Positions 26,787 through 35,141 of a stretch of 64,000 nt of DNA are shown one piece after another. Positions within the stretch are counted from its first letter, which is position 1, and every line of letters starts with the position of its first letter. Source of the stretch: Anaerolinea thermophila UNI-1 (lineage in GTDB: Bacteria > Chloroflexota > Anaerolineae > Anaerolineales > Anaerolineaceae); assembly GCF_000199675.1 (NCBI RefSeq), contig NC_014960.1, positions 2,108,001 to 2,172,000 on the forward strand, written 5' to 3'. The position numbers were made by a program, and so were the translations under genes. The notes under the pieces were generated by a model. The model was not told the origin of the DNA, did not search any database, and worked only from the letters and a program-made list of their open reading frames with translations.

Positions 26787-27212
26787 CTAATCAACGACGA
26801 TGATGCCCATGTTGCGGGCAGTTCCTTCAATCTGCTTCATAGCACCTTCGATGTCAATCGCATTCAGATCTTTCATCTTGATCTCAGCGATCTCACGAAT
26901 CTGCGCACGGGTCACCTTGCCCACTTTATCACGATTGGGGGCAGAAGACCCCTTCTCAATGCCAGCAGCCTTCTTCAAGAGTTCAGAAGCCGGTGGCGAT
27001 TTGAGAATGAAGGTGAAGGAACCATCGGTATAAACGGTAATCTCTGCAGGAATCAACTCACCAGCACGATTGGAAGTACGAGCATTGTACTCCTTACAAA
27101 ACGCCATGATATTGATTCCATGACCAGCCAGTGCTGGGCCGACCGGAGGTGCAGGCGTAGCCTTCCCACCTCTCAATTGAAGACGAACGATTGCTTTAAG
27201 TTTCTTTGCCAC
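26787..27212 (-). CDS. rplK: 50S ribosomal protein L11
   Basis: A 141-residue L11, the GTPase-centre protein of the large subunit. It shows IVRLQLRGGKATPAPPVGPA, the GINIMAFCKEYNART motif and the C-terminal RNA-binding region with GTARNMGI. The start is GTG, with AAGGAG upstream. It sits in the usual order nusG-rplK-rplA. Confidence 0.98.
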   Translation of the reverse strand: MAKKLKAIVRLQLRGGKATPAPPVGPALAGHGINIMAFCKEYNARTSNRAGELIPAEITVYTDGSFTFILKSPPASELLKKAAGIEKGSSAPNRDKVGKVTRAQIREIAEIKMKDLNAIDIEGAMKQIEGTARNMGIIVVD

Positions 27213-27292
27213 AGTATCAACTCCTTTGTGGTGTTAGCGGGCGAATTAAGGGATCGCCCTTCCACTCATCAGGCTTAACGCCCGATATTTTA

Positions 27293-28006
27293 CTACGCTT
27301 TTTCAACCTGTAAGAAGTCCAATTCAACGGGCGTTTCACGGCCAAAGAAATTGACCATCACACGAACTTTATTGCGCTCCATATCAATTTCCGAGACCGT
27401 GCCACGGAAATCATTGAAAGGACCATCTACGATACGAACACGTTCCCCAACTTTGAAGGTAACTTTGACCCGAGGGGCTTCAGCCTCCATGCGTTTTAGA
27501 ATCTGCGCTACCTCTTCAGGACGGAGAGGAGTGGGTTGATCCATTCCGACAAAACCGGTTACGCCAGGGGTATTTCGTACCACATACCAGGATTCCTCAG
27601 TCATAATCATATTGACCAGAACATATCCTGGAAAAACGTGGCGTTCAACCGTTCTGCGTTTTCCATCCTTGACTTCTATTTCTTCCTGAGTAGGAATGAC
27701 GACATCAAAAATTTTGTCCTTCATCCCCATTGTTTCAATGCGCTGTTCAAGGTTATGGCGCACTTTGTTTTCGTACCCTGAATAACAATGCACCACATAC
27801 CAGGCACGCTCGGGCGTCTCGGTTTCTCCTTCTTTGGAGACCGGCTCCTCCGGTTTTGCAGAAACGGATGCTTTCCGAGGAGTCCTGGGTTCTCCGCTTC
27901 GACTCTTGCGCCGACGCGGCTTCTCCTCATCCAAAAAATCCGCTTCAAAATTTTGATCTTTCGGTTCTTCCATTTCTTCTAACCGTTTATCCCCATTTTG
28001 AGACAC
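27293..28006 (-). CDS. nusG: Transcription termination/antitermination factor NusG
   Basis: A 237-residue NusG with an N-terminal charged, disordered extension of about 65 residues that most homologues lack. The NGN domain starts at AWYVVHCYSGYENKV and includes HVFPGYVLVNM; the KOW domain carries VGERVRIVDGPFNDFRGTV. NusG binds RNA polymerase and Rho or ribosomal S10. The start is GTG and overlaps the secE stop by one base (TAGTG), which favours translational coupling. Confidence 0.97.
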   Translation of the reverse strand: MSQNGDKRLEEMEEPKDQNFEADFLDEEKPRRRKSRSGEPRTPRKASVSAKPEEPVSKEGETETPERAWYVVHCYSGYENKVRHNLEQRIETMGMKDKIFDVVIPTQEEIEVKDGKRRTVERHVFPGYVLVNMIMTEESWYVVRNTPGVTGFVGMDQPTPLRPEEVAQILKRMEAEAPRVKVTFKVGERVRIVDGPFNDFRGTVSEIDMERNKVRVMVNFFGRETPVELDFLQVEKA

Positions 28007-28332
28007 TAGAGGCTAATTAACAAAGCAATAAGCCGCGAGAAAACCCAATCCAACAGCCCGAGGGCCAGGCTGGTAACACCCACGACAATAAGGACAATAA
28101 CCGTCAACCGGCGGGCTTCCGGAAGGGTGGGCCAGGTGACCTTTCGCAGTTCCCCAATGGTTTCACGCCACCAGGTAGCCAGACGACCAGGCCGAGCCGA
28201 TTGTTTTTTCTCTGCGGCGCGGGGCGTTTCAACCTTCGGTTTTTGCTCTTTTCGCACAACAGAGGCTGTCTTCGGCGAGGCTACCTCTTTCACTTTTTCC
28301 TGCTGTTTGGTTTTCAACGTTTTCTCAGCCAC
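28006..28332 (-). CDS. secE: Protein translocase subunit SecE
   Basis: A 108-residue SecE: a charged, Lys-rich N-terminal extension of about 45 residues, then RLATWWRETIGELRKVTWPT, the amphipathic helix motif, and a single transmembrane helix near the end. It clamps SecY in the plasma membrane. GTG start with AAGGAG. It lies between tRNA-Trp and nusG, the normal bacterial context. Confidence 0.95.
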   Translation of the reverse strand: MAEKTLKTKQQEKVKEVASPKTASVVRKEQKPKVETPRAAEKKQSARPGRLATWWRETIGELRKVTWPTLPEARRLTVIVLIVVGVTSLALGLLDWVFSRLIALLISL

Positions 28333-28415
28333 AGTATCTCCTTGTCTTTACGGCTAAAACGCCGCCTCACCATTCGCGCTTCCTTGCGGCGAGGTCGGCG
28401 TCGCCATGTTGAAGG

Positions 28416-28489
28416 CAGGCCAGGCAGGACTCGAACCCACAACCCCCTGTTTTGGAGACAGGTGCTCTACCTAATTGAGCTACTGGCCT
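28416..28489 (-). tRNA. trnW: tRNA-Trp (CCA)
   Basis: A 74-base cloverleaf read on the minus strand. The acceptor arm AGGCCAG pairs with CTGGCCT, the D-arm has AGCTCAATTAGGTAGAGC, the anticodon loop is CTCCAAA with CCA, and the T-loop is TTCGAGT. It lies between rpmG and secE, the usual location in many bacteria. Confidence 0.96.
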
Positions 28490-28531
28490 TTATGAACCGG
28501 CTGGCGGGGAACCAGCCGGTTCCTTTTCATC

Positions 28532-28702
28532 TTACTTAGTCTCGCGATGCAAAGTGTGCTTCCGGCAACGCGGACAATACTTTTTGAGTTCCAGACGCCC
28601 GGGATCGTTGCGGCGGTTCTTCTGAGAGGTATAGTTGCGCTCCTTACAATCCACGCACGCAAAGGTAATCACAGGGCGAATATCTTTCTTTTTCGATGCC
28701 AT
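28532..28702 (-). CDS. rpmG: 50S ribosomal protein L33
   Basis: A 56-residue L33, starting MASKKKDIRPVITFACVDC and ending KHTLHRETK. Two CxxC pairs (CVDC and CPRC) are intact, so this is the zinc-binding form. It lies between tuf and tRNA-Trp, as expected. Confidence 0.96.
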   Translation of the reverse strand: MASKKKDIRPVITFACVDCKERNYTSQKNRRNDPGRLELKKYCPRCRKHTLHRETK

Positions 28703-28738
28703 ATGCTCCTACAGCCTCCCGGCTGCTCCTTCCATATC

Positions 28739-29941
28739 TTACTCGAGGATCTTGGTGATGACGCCCGCGCCGACCGTCAAACCGCCTTCGCGGATCGCGA
28801 ACTTCGAGCCCTGCTCCAACGCCACCGGCACGATCAGTTCCACTTCCAGGTTCACATTGTCGCCCGGCATCACCATCTCTACACCTTCCGGCAACTTGAT
28901 CGTCCCCGTCACATCCATCGTCCGAATGTAGAACTGCGGCCGATATCCGTTGAAGAACGCCTTGTGCCGTCCTCCCTCTTCTTTCTTCAGCACGTACACT
29001 TCGCTCATGAAGCGCGTGTGCGGCGTAATGCTTCCAGGTTTCGCAATCACCATCCCGCGTTCCACATCCGTCCGCTCCACACCGCGCAGTAACAAACCAA
29101 CATTGTCACCCGCGATGCCTTCGTCCAGCGTCTTGTGGAACATCTCTACCCCCGTCACCACCGACGACATGCTCTTCTCGCGCAAGCCCACAATCTCCAC
29201 CGGCTCGCCTACCTTGATCCGTCCGCGCTCAATGCGCCCCGTCACCACCGTCCCGCGCCCCTTGATCGAGAACACGTCTTCCACCGGCATCATGAACGGC
29301 TGATCCACCGGCCGCGGCGGCTCAGGAATGTATTCATCCACCACCCGCAGCAGTTCCTTGATACACGCATACTCCGGCGCGTTCGGATCCTTCGACGGGC
29401 ATTCCAGCGCCTTCAGCGCGCTCCCCCGCACTATCGGCGTCGTGTCCCCAGGGAACCCGTACCCGTTCAGCATCTCCCGCAACTCCATCTCCACCAACTC
29501 CAGGAGTTCCGGGTCGTCCATCATGTCCACTTTGTTCAAGAACACCACAATGCTCGGCACTTCCACCTGTCGCGCCAGCAACACGTGCTCCCGCGTCTGC
29601 GGCATCGGACCATCCGGCGCCGCTACCACCAGGATCGCCCCATCAACCTGCGCCGCACCCGTGATCATGTTCTTAATATAGTCACGGTGCCCAGGCATGT
29701 CCACGTGCGCATAGTGCCGCTTCTCCGTCTCGTATTCCACATGCGCAATGTTGATCGTGATCCCACGCGCTTTCTCTTCCGGCGCGTTGTCAATCTGATC
29801 GTATGCCTTGAATTCCGCTTTCCCCAGCAGGTTGCAGTACTTCGTGATCGCCGCCGTCAGCGTCGTCTTCCCGTGGTCAATGTGTCCCATCGTCCCTACG
29901 TTCAGATGCGGCTTCGTCCGTTCAAATTTCTGCTTCGCCAT
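28739..29941 (-). CDS. tuf: Elongation factor Tu
   Basis: A 400-residue EF-Tu. G1 is GHIDHGKTT, G2 includes EKARGITINIAHVEYET, G3 is DMPGH and G4 is NKVDM. Domains 2 and 3 follow with VEDVFSIKGRGTVVTGRIERG and the C-terminal sheet. It delivers aminoacyl-tRNA to the ribosome. It is more GC-rich and more biased in codon use than nearby genes, as expected for a very highly expressed gene. ATG with AAGGAG upstream. Confidence 0.99.
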   Translation of the reverse strand: MAKQKFERTKPHLNVGTMGHIDHGKTTLTAAITKYCNLLGKAEFKAYDQIDNAPEEKARGITINIAHVEYETEKRHYAHVDMPGHRDYIKNMITGAAQVDGAILVVAAPDGPMPQTREHVLLARQVEVPSIVVFLNKVDMMDDPELLELVEMELREMLNGYGFPGDTTPIVRGSALKALECPSKDPNAPEYACIKELLRVVDEYIPEPPRPVDQPFMMPVEDVFSIKGRGTVVTGRIERGRIKVGEPVEIVGLREKSMSSVVTGVEMFHKTLDEGIAGDNVGLLLRGVERTDVERGMVIAKPGSITPHTRFMSEVYVLKKEEGGRHKAFFNGYRPQFYIRTMDVTGTIKLPEGVEMVMPGDNVNLEVELIVPVALEQGSKFAIREGGLTVGAGVITKILE

Positions 29942-29994
29942 GTTTCTCCATCTCCTTCAAAAATTCCATTGCAACATGTACATACGGCTGAAAG

Positions 29995-30067
29995 AGCCCC
30001 CAATGGGATTCGAACCCATGACCTTGCCCTTACCAAGGGCACGCTCTACCACCTGAGCTATGAGGGC
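29995..30067 (-). tRNA. trnT: tRNA-Thr (GGT)
   Basis: A 73-base cloverleaf on the minus strand. The acceptor stem GCCCTCA pairs with TGGGGGC; the anticodon loop is TTGGTAA (GGT); the T-loop has TTCGAAT. It directly precedes tuf. Confidence 0.96.
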
Positions 30068-30117
30068 TTGCCGATATGCACCCTTTCGGGTTGATTTTTC
30101 CGGCTTTTCAGCCGAAG

Positions 30118-30201
30118 TGGGCAGTGAAGGATTCGAACCTCCGAAGGGGTGTCCCCAACTGATTTACAGTCAGTCGCCTTTGGCCACTTGGCTAACTGCC
30201 C
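30118..30201 (-). tRNA. trnY: tRNA-Tyr (GTA)
   Basis: An 84-base tRNA on the minus strand with a long variable arm, as bacterial tRNA-Tyr has. Acceptor GGGCAGT pairs with ACTGCCC; the anticodon loop is CTGTAAA (GTA). Confidence 0.96.
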
Positions 30202-30275
30202 ATACTCTTTGAACCCGTTGCGGGCTCGAAAGCGAGGCGATTTTTCAATCACCTCACTTGCCAACCTGCAACTGG

Positions 30276-30348
30276 AGCCGACGACGGGAATCGAACCCGT
30301 AACCTACCACTTACAAGGCGGTTGCTCTGCCGATTGAGCTACGTCGGC
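30276..30348 (-). tRNA. trnT: tRNA-Thr (TGT)
   Basis: A 73-base cloverleaf on the minus strand. Acceptor GCCGACG pairs with CGTCGGC; the anticodon loop is CTTGTAA (TGT). It is the first gene of the tRNA-tuf transcript. Confidence 0.95.
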
Positions 30349-30380
30349 GCTGAATTGTTAATGATCCGTAAAGCGAGCAG

Positions 30381-30409
30381 ATTATACCAGAGGTGTTTCG
30401 GAAAGACAA
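30381..30409 (-). promoter_or_regulatory. Promoter of the tRNA-tuf-secE-nusG operon
   Basis: On the minus strand TTGTCT (30409-30404), a 17-bp spacer and TATAAT (30386-30381), 33 bases ahead of the first tRNA. Confidence 0.75.
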
Positions 30410-30592
30410 GATTTTTGCTGGAATGTAGTTTGTGTGCTCTCTGTTATTTCTGCCTGCGGGAGTGGAGTTTATCAAAACTCGTTTGAACCGTCAAGGAAAA
30501 TTTCAGACGTTTTCTCGTTCCATACTTTTACACAGGATGTCCAACCTGAGCCTCTTTCTAGGTTATAATAATTTTGAAATCTTGGAGGTTTC

Positions 30593-31237
30593 ATGGAGAT
30601 TTTCTGGTACGGACATTCTTGTTTTCGCCTTGTTGAACGAGGATTGGCTTCCATTGTCACCGACCCATTTGACCATCGAGTGGTTGGGTACGAACCGCTA
30701 AAGTTGCGTGCCGATGTAGTAACTATCAGCCACGACTCCCCTTCCCACAACTACCTTGATGGGGTAAAAGGTGTTTCTCACGTAATTACCGGACCGGGAG
30801 AATACGAAATCGGCGGAGTTTTTATTACCGGAGTGCAGACCAATCATCGAAATGGGAAAGAAGACACTCCTCGCAATACGCTTTATGTTTTTGATTACGA
30901 TGGAATCAACGTGGCTCACCTGGGCGATCTTAACCATGTTCCTTCCCAGACAGAAGTGGAGAACCTGGGAACGGTACACATTGCACTGGTGCCGGTTGGA
31001 GATGGTTCCAGTCTAAATGCCGCCAAAGCCGCAGAAGTGATCAGTTTACTGGAGCCAAACATTGTGATTCCAATGCACTATCACACTCCGTCATGCAACC
31101 TTAAGTTGGATCCCTTGAATAAATTCCTCAAGGAGATGGGCCTTTCGGAAATTGAAACCCTGCCCTCTCTGAAAATTTCTGGCACAGCCGGCTTACCCGA
31201 AGAAACGCGCGTGATCGTTCTGGATTACCAACACTGA
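30593..31237 (+). CDS. MBL-fold metallo-hydrolase-like protein
   Basis: A 214-residue protein of the UPF0173-like branch of the metallo-beta-lactamase fold. It begins with FWYGHSCFRL and has TISHDSPSHNYLDGV where classic members carry HxHxDH, then GPGEYEIGG, HLGDLNHVPS and VIPMHYHTPS. Metal ligands are therefore only partly conserved, and the catalytic activity is uncertain. A TATAAT box lies at about 30565, and CTTGGAGGTTTC precedes the ATG. First gene of a four-gene run with a barrel protein, mutY and pcm. Confidence 0.82.
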   Translation: MEIFWYGHSCFRLVERGLASIVTDPFDHRVVGYEPLKLRADVVTISHDSPSHNYLDGVKGVSHVITGPGEYEIGGVFITGVQTNHRNGKEDTPRNTLYVFDYDGINVAHLGDLNHVPSQTEVENLGTVHIALVPVGDGSSLNAAKAAEVISLLEPNIVIPMHYHTPSCNLKLDPLNKFLKEMGLSEIETLPSLKISGTAGLPEETRVIVLDYQH

Positions 31238-31258
31238 TCAACCTGAAGGAGTGCTCCA

Positions 31259-31561
31259 ATGGCATACAAACTGATCATGACCTGGGATATTATCCCCGAA
31301 CGAGAACAGGAATACTTTGAGTTTGTCGTTCGTGAATTTATCCCCGGTGTCCAGAGATTAGGGTTTGAGTTGACGGATGCCTGGGCAACCATCTATGGAG
31401 CACGACCTCAGATTCTGGTTGGGGCAATGTTGCCCACACTGGCAAAGGTAAACAAGGTATTGCAATCTGAAGAGTGGAAACGTCTTAATTCTCAATTATT
31501 GGATTTTGTGCAAAACTATGAGCAAAAGGTGGTAGAGGCTCACGGCGGTTTCCAGTTTTAA
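31259..31561 (+). CDS. Small dimeric alpha/beta-barrel-like protein, unknown function
   Basis: A 100-residue protein. The pattern of an N-terminal beta-strand (YKLIMTWDIIPEREQEYFEF), a helix and a repeat of this unit suggests a ferredoxin-like ABM-type barrel, but I do not recognise a family. GAAGGAGTGCTCCA precedes the ATG, so expression is likely. It starts 21 bp after the MBL gene and ends 2 bp ahead of mutY, in the same operon. Confidence 0.6.
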   Translation: MAYKLIMTWDIIPEREQEYFEFVVREFIPGVQRLGFELTDAWATIYGARPQILVGAMLPTLAKVNKVLQSEEWKRLNSQLLDFVQNYEQKVVEAHGGFQF

Positions 31562-31563
31562 CC

Positions 31564-32658
31564 ATGTTCACCCAAATTTCCCGGCAATTGCTGGACTGGT
31601 ACCAAATTCACGCCAGGAATCTTCCATGGCGTAAAGAAGAGTCAGCGCCCTACGCAGTGCTCGTCTCCGAAATCATGCTCCAACAAACCAGGGTGGAGAC
31701 GGTTATTCCGTATTACCAGCGCTGGATGGAACGCTTTCCAACCCTGGAATCTCTTGCCCAGGCTTCTTTAGAAGAGGTGTTGCGTTACTGGGAGGGATTA
31801 GGGTACTACTCGAGAGCCAAAAATTTACATCGCACCGCTCAAATTCTGGTGCAAACCTATCGCGGGGAATTTCCCCAACATGTGGAACACTTAAGAAAAC
31901 TTCCCGGTATCGGCGACTATACTGCCGCGGCAATTGCCTCAATTGCCTTTGGGCAGAAAGTGGCTGCGATCGACGGAAATGTCCGCCGGGTACTTTCGCG
32001 GTTATTCTTAATCTCCGAGCCTTTGTCCTTACCAGAAACTCAAAAAAAACTGAAAAGCCTGGCAGTACAATGTCTTCCTGCTGAACAAGTGGGCGATTAC
32101 AATCAAGCGCTTATGGATTTAGGGGCTTTGATATGCCTTCCCCGTTCCCCAAAATGCTTGCAATGTCCATTGTCTGTTTTGTGCCGGGCTTACCAAAACA
32201 ACCAACAAAATGACATCCCTGTAAAAGCGAAGAAAAAATCTCTTCCTTCGGTAATCGTGACCGCTGCGATTATTCGAAAGGGAGATACCGTCCTTCTCGC
32301 CAAACGTCCCTTAGGGAGTTTATTAGGAGGGTTGTGGGAATTCCCTGGTGGAAAAGTAGAACATGACGAAAGATTACCCGAGTGCCTGAAGCGGGAAATC
32401 CTCGAAGAATTGGGGGTAAGGATTGAAGTCGGTAATCATTTTGGTACCTATCATCATGCTTACACGCACTTTAAAGTTACCTTACATGCATTTGAAGCCA
32501 TCATACAGGATTCGCAAATCCCCCATCCAATTGAAGCGGAAGAAATTCGCTGGATCCCCATTCCCTCTCTCGATAAGTTTCCTATGGGAAAAATTGACCG
32601 CTTGATCGCTCGTGAACTTGTGGAGCGAAAAGATGGACACGGAAAGTTCATGGTTTGA
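31564..32658 (+). CDS. mutY: A/G-specific adenine glycosylase MutY with NUDIX domain
   Basis: A 364-residue DNA repair enzyme that removes adenine opposite 8-oxoguanine. The catalytic glutamate region SEIMLQQTRVETV, the helix-hairpin-helix LPGIGDYTAAAIA, the catalytic Asp in AIDGNVRRVLSR and the Fe-S loop CLPRSPKCLQCPLSVLC are intact. The C-terminal NUDIX-like domain carries a perfect Nudix box (G-x5-E-x7-REILEELGV), which many MutY C-domains have lost. Its role is 8-oxoguanine recognition and it may be hydrolytic here. The next gene (pcm) overlaps its end. Confidence 0.95.
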   Translation: MFTQISRQLLDWYQIHARNLPWRKEESAPYAVLVSEIMLQQTRVETVIPYYQRWMERFPTLESLAQASLEEVLRYWEGLGYYSRAKNLHRTAQILVQTYRGEFPQHVEHLRKLPGIGDYTAAAIASIAFGQKVAAIDGNVRRVLSRLFLISEPLSLPETQKKLKSLAVQCLPAEQVGDYNQALMDLGALICLPRSPKCLQCPLSVLCRAYQNNQQNDIPVKAKKKSLPSVIVTAAIIRKGDTVLLAKRPLGSLLGGLWEFPGGKVEHDERLPECLKREILEELGVRIEVGNHFGTYHHAYTHFKVTLHAFEAIIQDSQIPHPIEAEEIRWIPIPSLDKFPMGKIDRLIARELVERKDGHGKFMV

Positions 32659-33304
32659 AGCGCGTTTACGCATGGTGAAAGAACAAATCGAACAACGGGG
32701 TATTCGCGACCCACGTGTCCTACAAGCCATGCGAGAAGTGCCACGGCATCTTTTTGTTCCAGAAGAAGAGCAACCCTATGCATATGAAGACTGCCCTCTA
32801 CCTATCGGGTTTGGGCAGACCATTTCTCAACCCTACATGGTAGCGATTATGACAGCACTCCTGGAATTAAGAGGGGACGAGAAAGTTCTGGAAGTAGGCA
32901 CCGGCTCTGGATACCAAGCCGCCATTCTCAGCCGGATAGCACGCGAGGTGCATACCATCGAACGCCATCAGGCGCTTGCCCAAAAAGCAGGAGAACGCTT
33001 GCAGGCGTTAGGCTATACAAATGTCAAAGTGCATGTAGGGGATGGCTCACTGGGAATACCTGAAGAAGCGCCTTTTCAAGGAATTATTGTGACAGCAGCA
33101 GCACCGAAAGTTCCCACACCTTTGCTGGAACAACTATCAATGAACGCTTATCTTGTCATTCCCGTTGGCGGGCCTGGCGGGCAGGAATTAATGCGCTGGC
33201 AGAAGACACCTGCAGGGTTTGAACCGAAGGAACTTTTCCCAGTAGCATTCGTGCCTTTGCGAGGCAAAGAAGGCTGGAAAGAAGATCAATGGTACTCCCG
33301 ATAA
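32633..33304 (+). CDS. pcm: Protein-L-isoaspartate O-methyltransferase
   Basis: A 223-residue enzyme that repairs isoaspartyl residues with S-adenosylmethionine. The N-terminal RMVKEQIEQRGIRDPRVLQA, PLPIGFGQTISQP, the SAM motif VLEVGTGSGYQAAIL and the C-terminal region PVGGPGGQEL are characteristic. The ATG at 32633 lies inside mutY and has GGAG eight bases upstream; an in-frame GTG at 32612 is less likely. The 26-bp overlap suggests translational coupling with mutY, in keeping with a damage-repair operon. Confidence 0.94.
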   Translation: MDTESSWFEARLRMVKEQIEQRGIRDPRVLQAMREVPRHLFVPEEEQPYAYEDCPLPIGFGQTISQPYMVAIMTALLELRGDEKVLEVGTGSGYQAAILSRIAREVHTIERHQALAQKAGERLQALGYTNVKVHVGDGSLGIPEEAPFQGIIVTAAAPKVPTPLLEQLSMNAYLVIPVGGPGGQELMRWQKTPAGFEPKELFPVAFVPLRGKEGWKEDQWYSR

Positions 33305-33307
33305 AAA

Positions 33308-33337
33308 AGGACTGTCCGCTTCGTTCGGGACAGTCCT
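33308..33337. terminator. Hairpin terminator between pcm and rnj
   Basis: A perfect 10-bp stem (AGGACTGTCC, 33308-33317 with 33328-33337), extendable through the loop by CCG/CGG. T-runs are modest on either side. It separates convergent genes. Confidence 0.72.
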
Positions 33338-33344
33338 GTGGATT

Positions 33345-34991
33345 TTACAGGGACCTTGAAACGGTTACGTAAACCATGGGACGACGTCGAGTTTCACTGT
33401 ATAGATACTCTCTCACCGTCTCTTCAACTACACGGCGCACATTCCCATTAGCCCGGGATGCAGATTGAATGATCTTGCGGCGCATTTCCGCAAACAATTC
33501 ATTGGCATCTCTTGGGAGGAGAAAACCTCTGGTCACGATTTCGGGATCATATACCACAGCATTGAATTCTTTGGACATGGTCAAATGCACCATCACCACC
33601 CCATCCCGGGATAATGCTTCGCGCTCACGCATTAATTCAGGGTCAACATCGCCTACCCCGGCACTATCCACAAATACATGAGAGACTGGAACTTGCTCAT
33701 CGCTCAAGCGCATTTCGCCATTTTCGAATTCCAGCACCATACCATTCTGGATAACCTGAATGTTTTCTGCCGGAATTCCAACTTCTCGCGCCAGCCTGGC
33801 ATGCTGTACCAGATGACGTAATTCGCCATGAATGGGAACGAAGTACTTCGGGCGGGTCAACTGCAAAAGCAATTTCATCTCTTCTTGACTCGCATGCCCA
33901 GACACATGAACCGGTGCAATGGCTTCATAAATCACAGAAGCCCCACGGGCAATCAAACGGTTGACCACCCGATAAACGTTTTCTTCGTTCCCTGGAATGG
34001 GATGGGAGGACAACACTACGGTATCGCCTTTCTGAATATCAAAAAGACGATTTGTCCCAAGTGAAAGCCTCCCCAGAATAGAAGTGGGCTCTCCCTGAGA
34101 ACCTGTGCACATAATAGTGACCTGATGAGGAGGCAGGGAGAGAATTTGATCTACAGGGATAACCAGATCATCGGGGAAGTTTAAGTATCCCAATTTACGC
34201 GCCATTTTCATGTTATCGAGCATGCTCGCGCCTACGAAAGCGATCTTTCTTCCATGGCGCAGAGCAGCATTGGCGGCTTGTTGCATGCGAGAGATCAGAG
34301 AAGCAAAGGAGGCAATGATAATTCGCCCTTTGGCTTCGCTGAACACCTGATCAAAAGCAGCGTCAATGGTTTTCTCAGATGGTGTCCAACCAGGTCGTTC
34401 GGCATTGGTTGAATCGGCCAGCAGGGCAAGCACTCCCCGCTTGGAAAATTCTGCCAGCTTTGCATAATCCGTGGATTTTCCATCCACGGGAGTATGATCA
34501 AACTTATAGTCTCCCGAATGGACGATTAAGCCAGCCGGCGTTAGAATGCCCAACCCAACCCCATCAGGAATAGAATGGCAAACATGGTAAAACTCTACCT
34601 GGAAGGGCCCAATCTGTACGGTTTCACCGGCTTGCACGGTTCGCAAATCTGCCTTACTACCATGCCCATTTCTACCCAGTTTTACTTCCAACAATCCTCG
34701 TGTCAGTGGAGTGGCATAAATTGGGGCATTGACCTGGTCTAGAAGATGATGAATAGCGCCAATATGGTCTTCATGCCCATGAGTAATCACAATCCCCTTG
34801 ACTTTGGTATGGTTTTGGGCAAGGTAGGTCATATCAGGAATGATGTAATCAATCCCGAGCATATCATTTTCAGGGAACATCAACCCTGCATCTACTACCA
34901 GTATTTCATTATCGTATTCGTACACCATCAAATTGCGGCCTACTTCCCCCAGGCCGCCCAGAGGAATTACCCGAAGTATTCCATTGCTCAT
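33345..34991 (-). CDS. rnj: Ribonuclease J
   Basis: A 548-residue beta-CASP metallo-RNase. The metal-binding motif HGHEDHIGA (71-79), the second histidine in HSGDYKFDHTPV, the beta-CASP region with STNAERPG and the C-terminal HVSGHASQEEMKLLLQL and FVPIHGELRHL are all present. RNase J has endonuclease and 5'-exonuclease activity in mRNA and rRNA turnover. It is convergent with pcm and downstream of dnaA. A TATAAT box in the dnaA-rnj gap suggests its own promoter. Confidence 0.95.
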   Translation of the reverse strand: MSNGILRVIPLGGLGEVGRNLMVYEYDNEILVVDAGLMFPENDMLGIDYIIPDMTYLAQNHTKVKGIVITHGHEDHIGAIHHLLDQVNAPIYATPLTRGLLEVKLGRNGHGSKADLRTVQAGETVQIGPFQVEFYHVCHSIPDGVGLGILTPAGLIVHSGDYKFDHTPVDGKSTDYAKLAEFSKRGVLALLADSTNAERPGWTPSEKTIDAAFDQVFSEAKGRIIIASFASLISRMQQAANAALRHGRKIAFVGASMLDNMKMARKLGYLNFPDDLVIPVDQILSLPPHQVTIMCTGSQGEPTSILGRLSLGTNRLFDIQKGDTVVLSSHPIPGNEENVYRVVNRLIARGASVIYEAIAPVHVSGHASQEEMKLLLQLTRPKYFVPIHGELRHLVQHARLAREVGIPAENIQVIQNGMVLEFENGEMRLSDEQVPVSHVFVDSAGVGDVDPELMREREALSRDGVVMVHLTMSKEFNAVVYDPEIVTRGFLLPRDANELFAEMRRKIIQSASRANGNVRRVVEETVREYLYSETRRRPMVYVTVSRSL

Positions 34992-35141
34992 AAAAACTTA
35001 CCCTCAATGTCTTAATAAAATCGCCCCGGCTTTTCAGCCAGGGCGTAAACGTCCTGAAATGTCTAAAACCTGCGTTTCAGAGCACCGGTTGCCCGGCTTA
35101 CTAACGCAGGAATTATACCATAACTTAATTTTTCACAAGGA

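Noticed and set aside
29135..30094. A 319-codon open frame on the plus strand across tuf and two tRNAs
   Set aside because: It is antisense to EF-Tu, rich in His, Arg and Pro, runs through tRNA genes and has no ribosome site. It is a by-product of strong codon bias.
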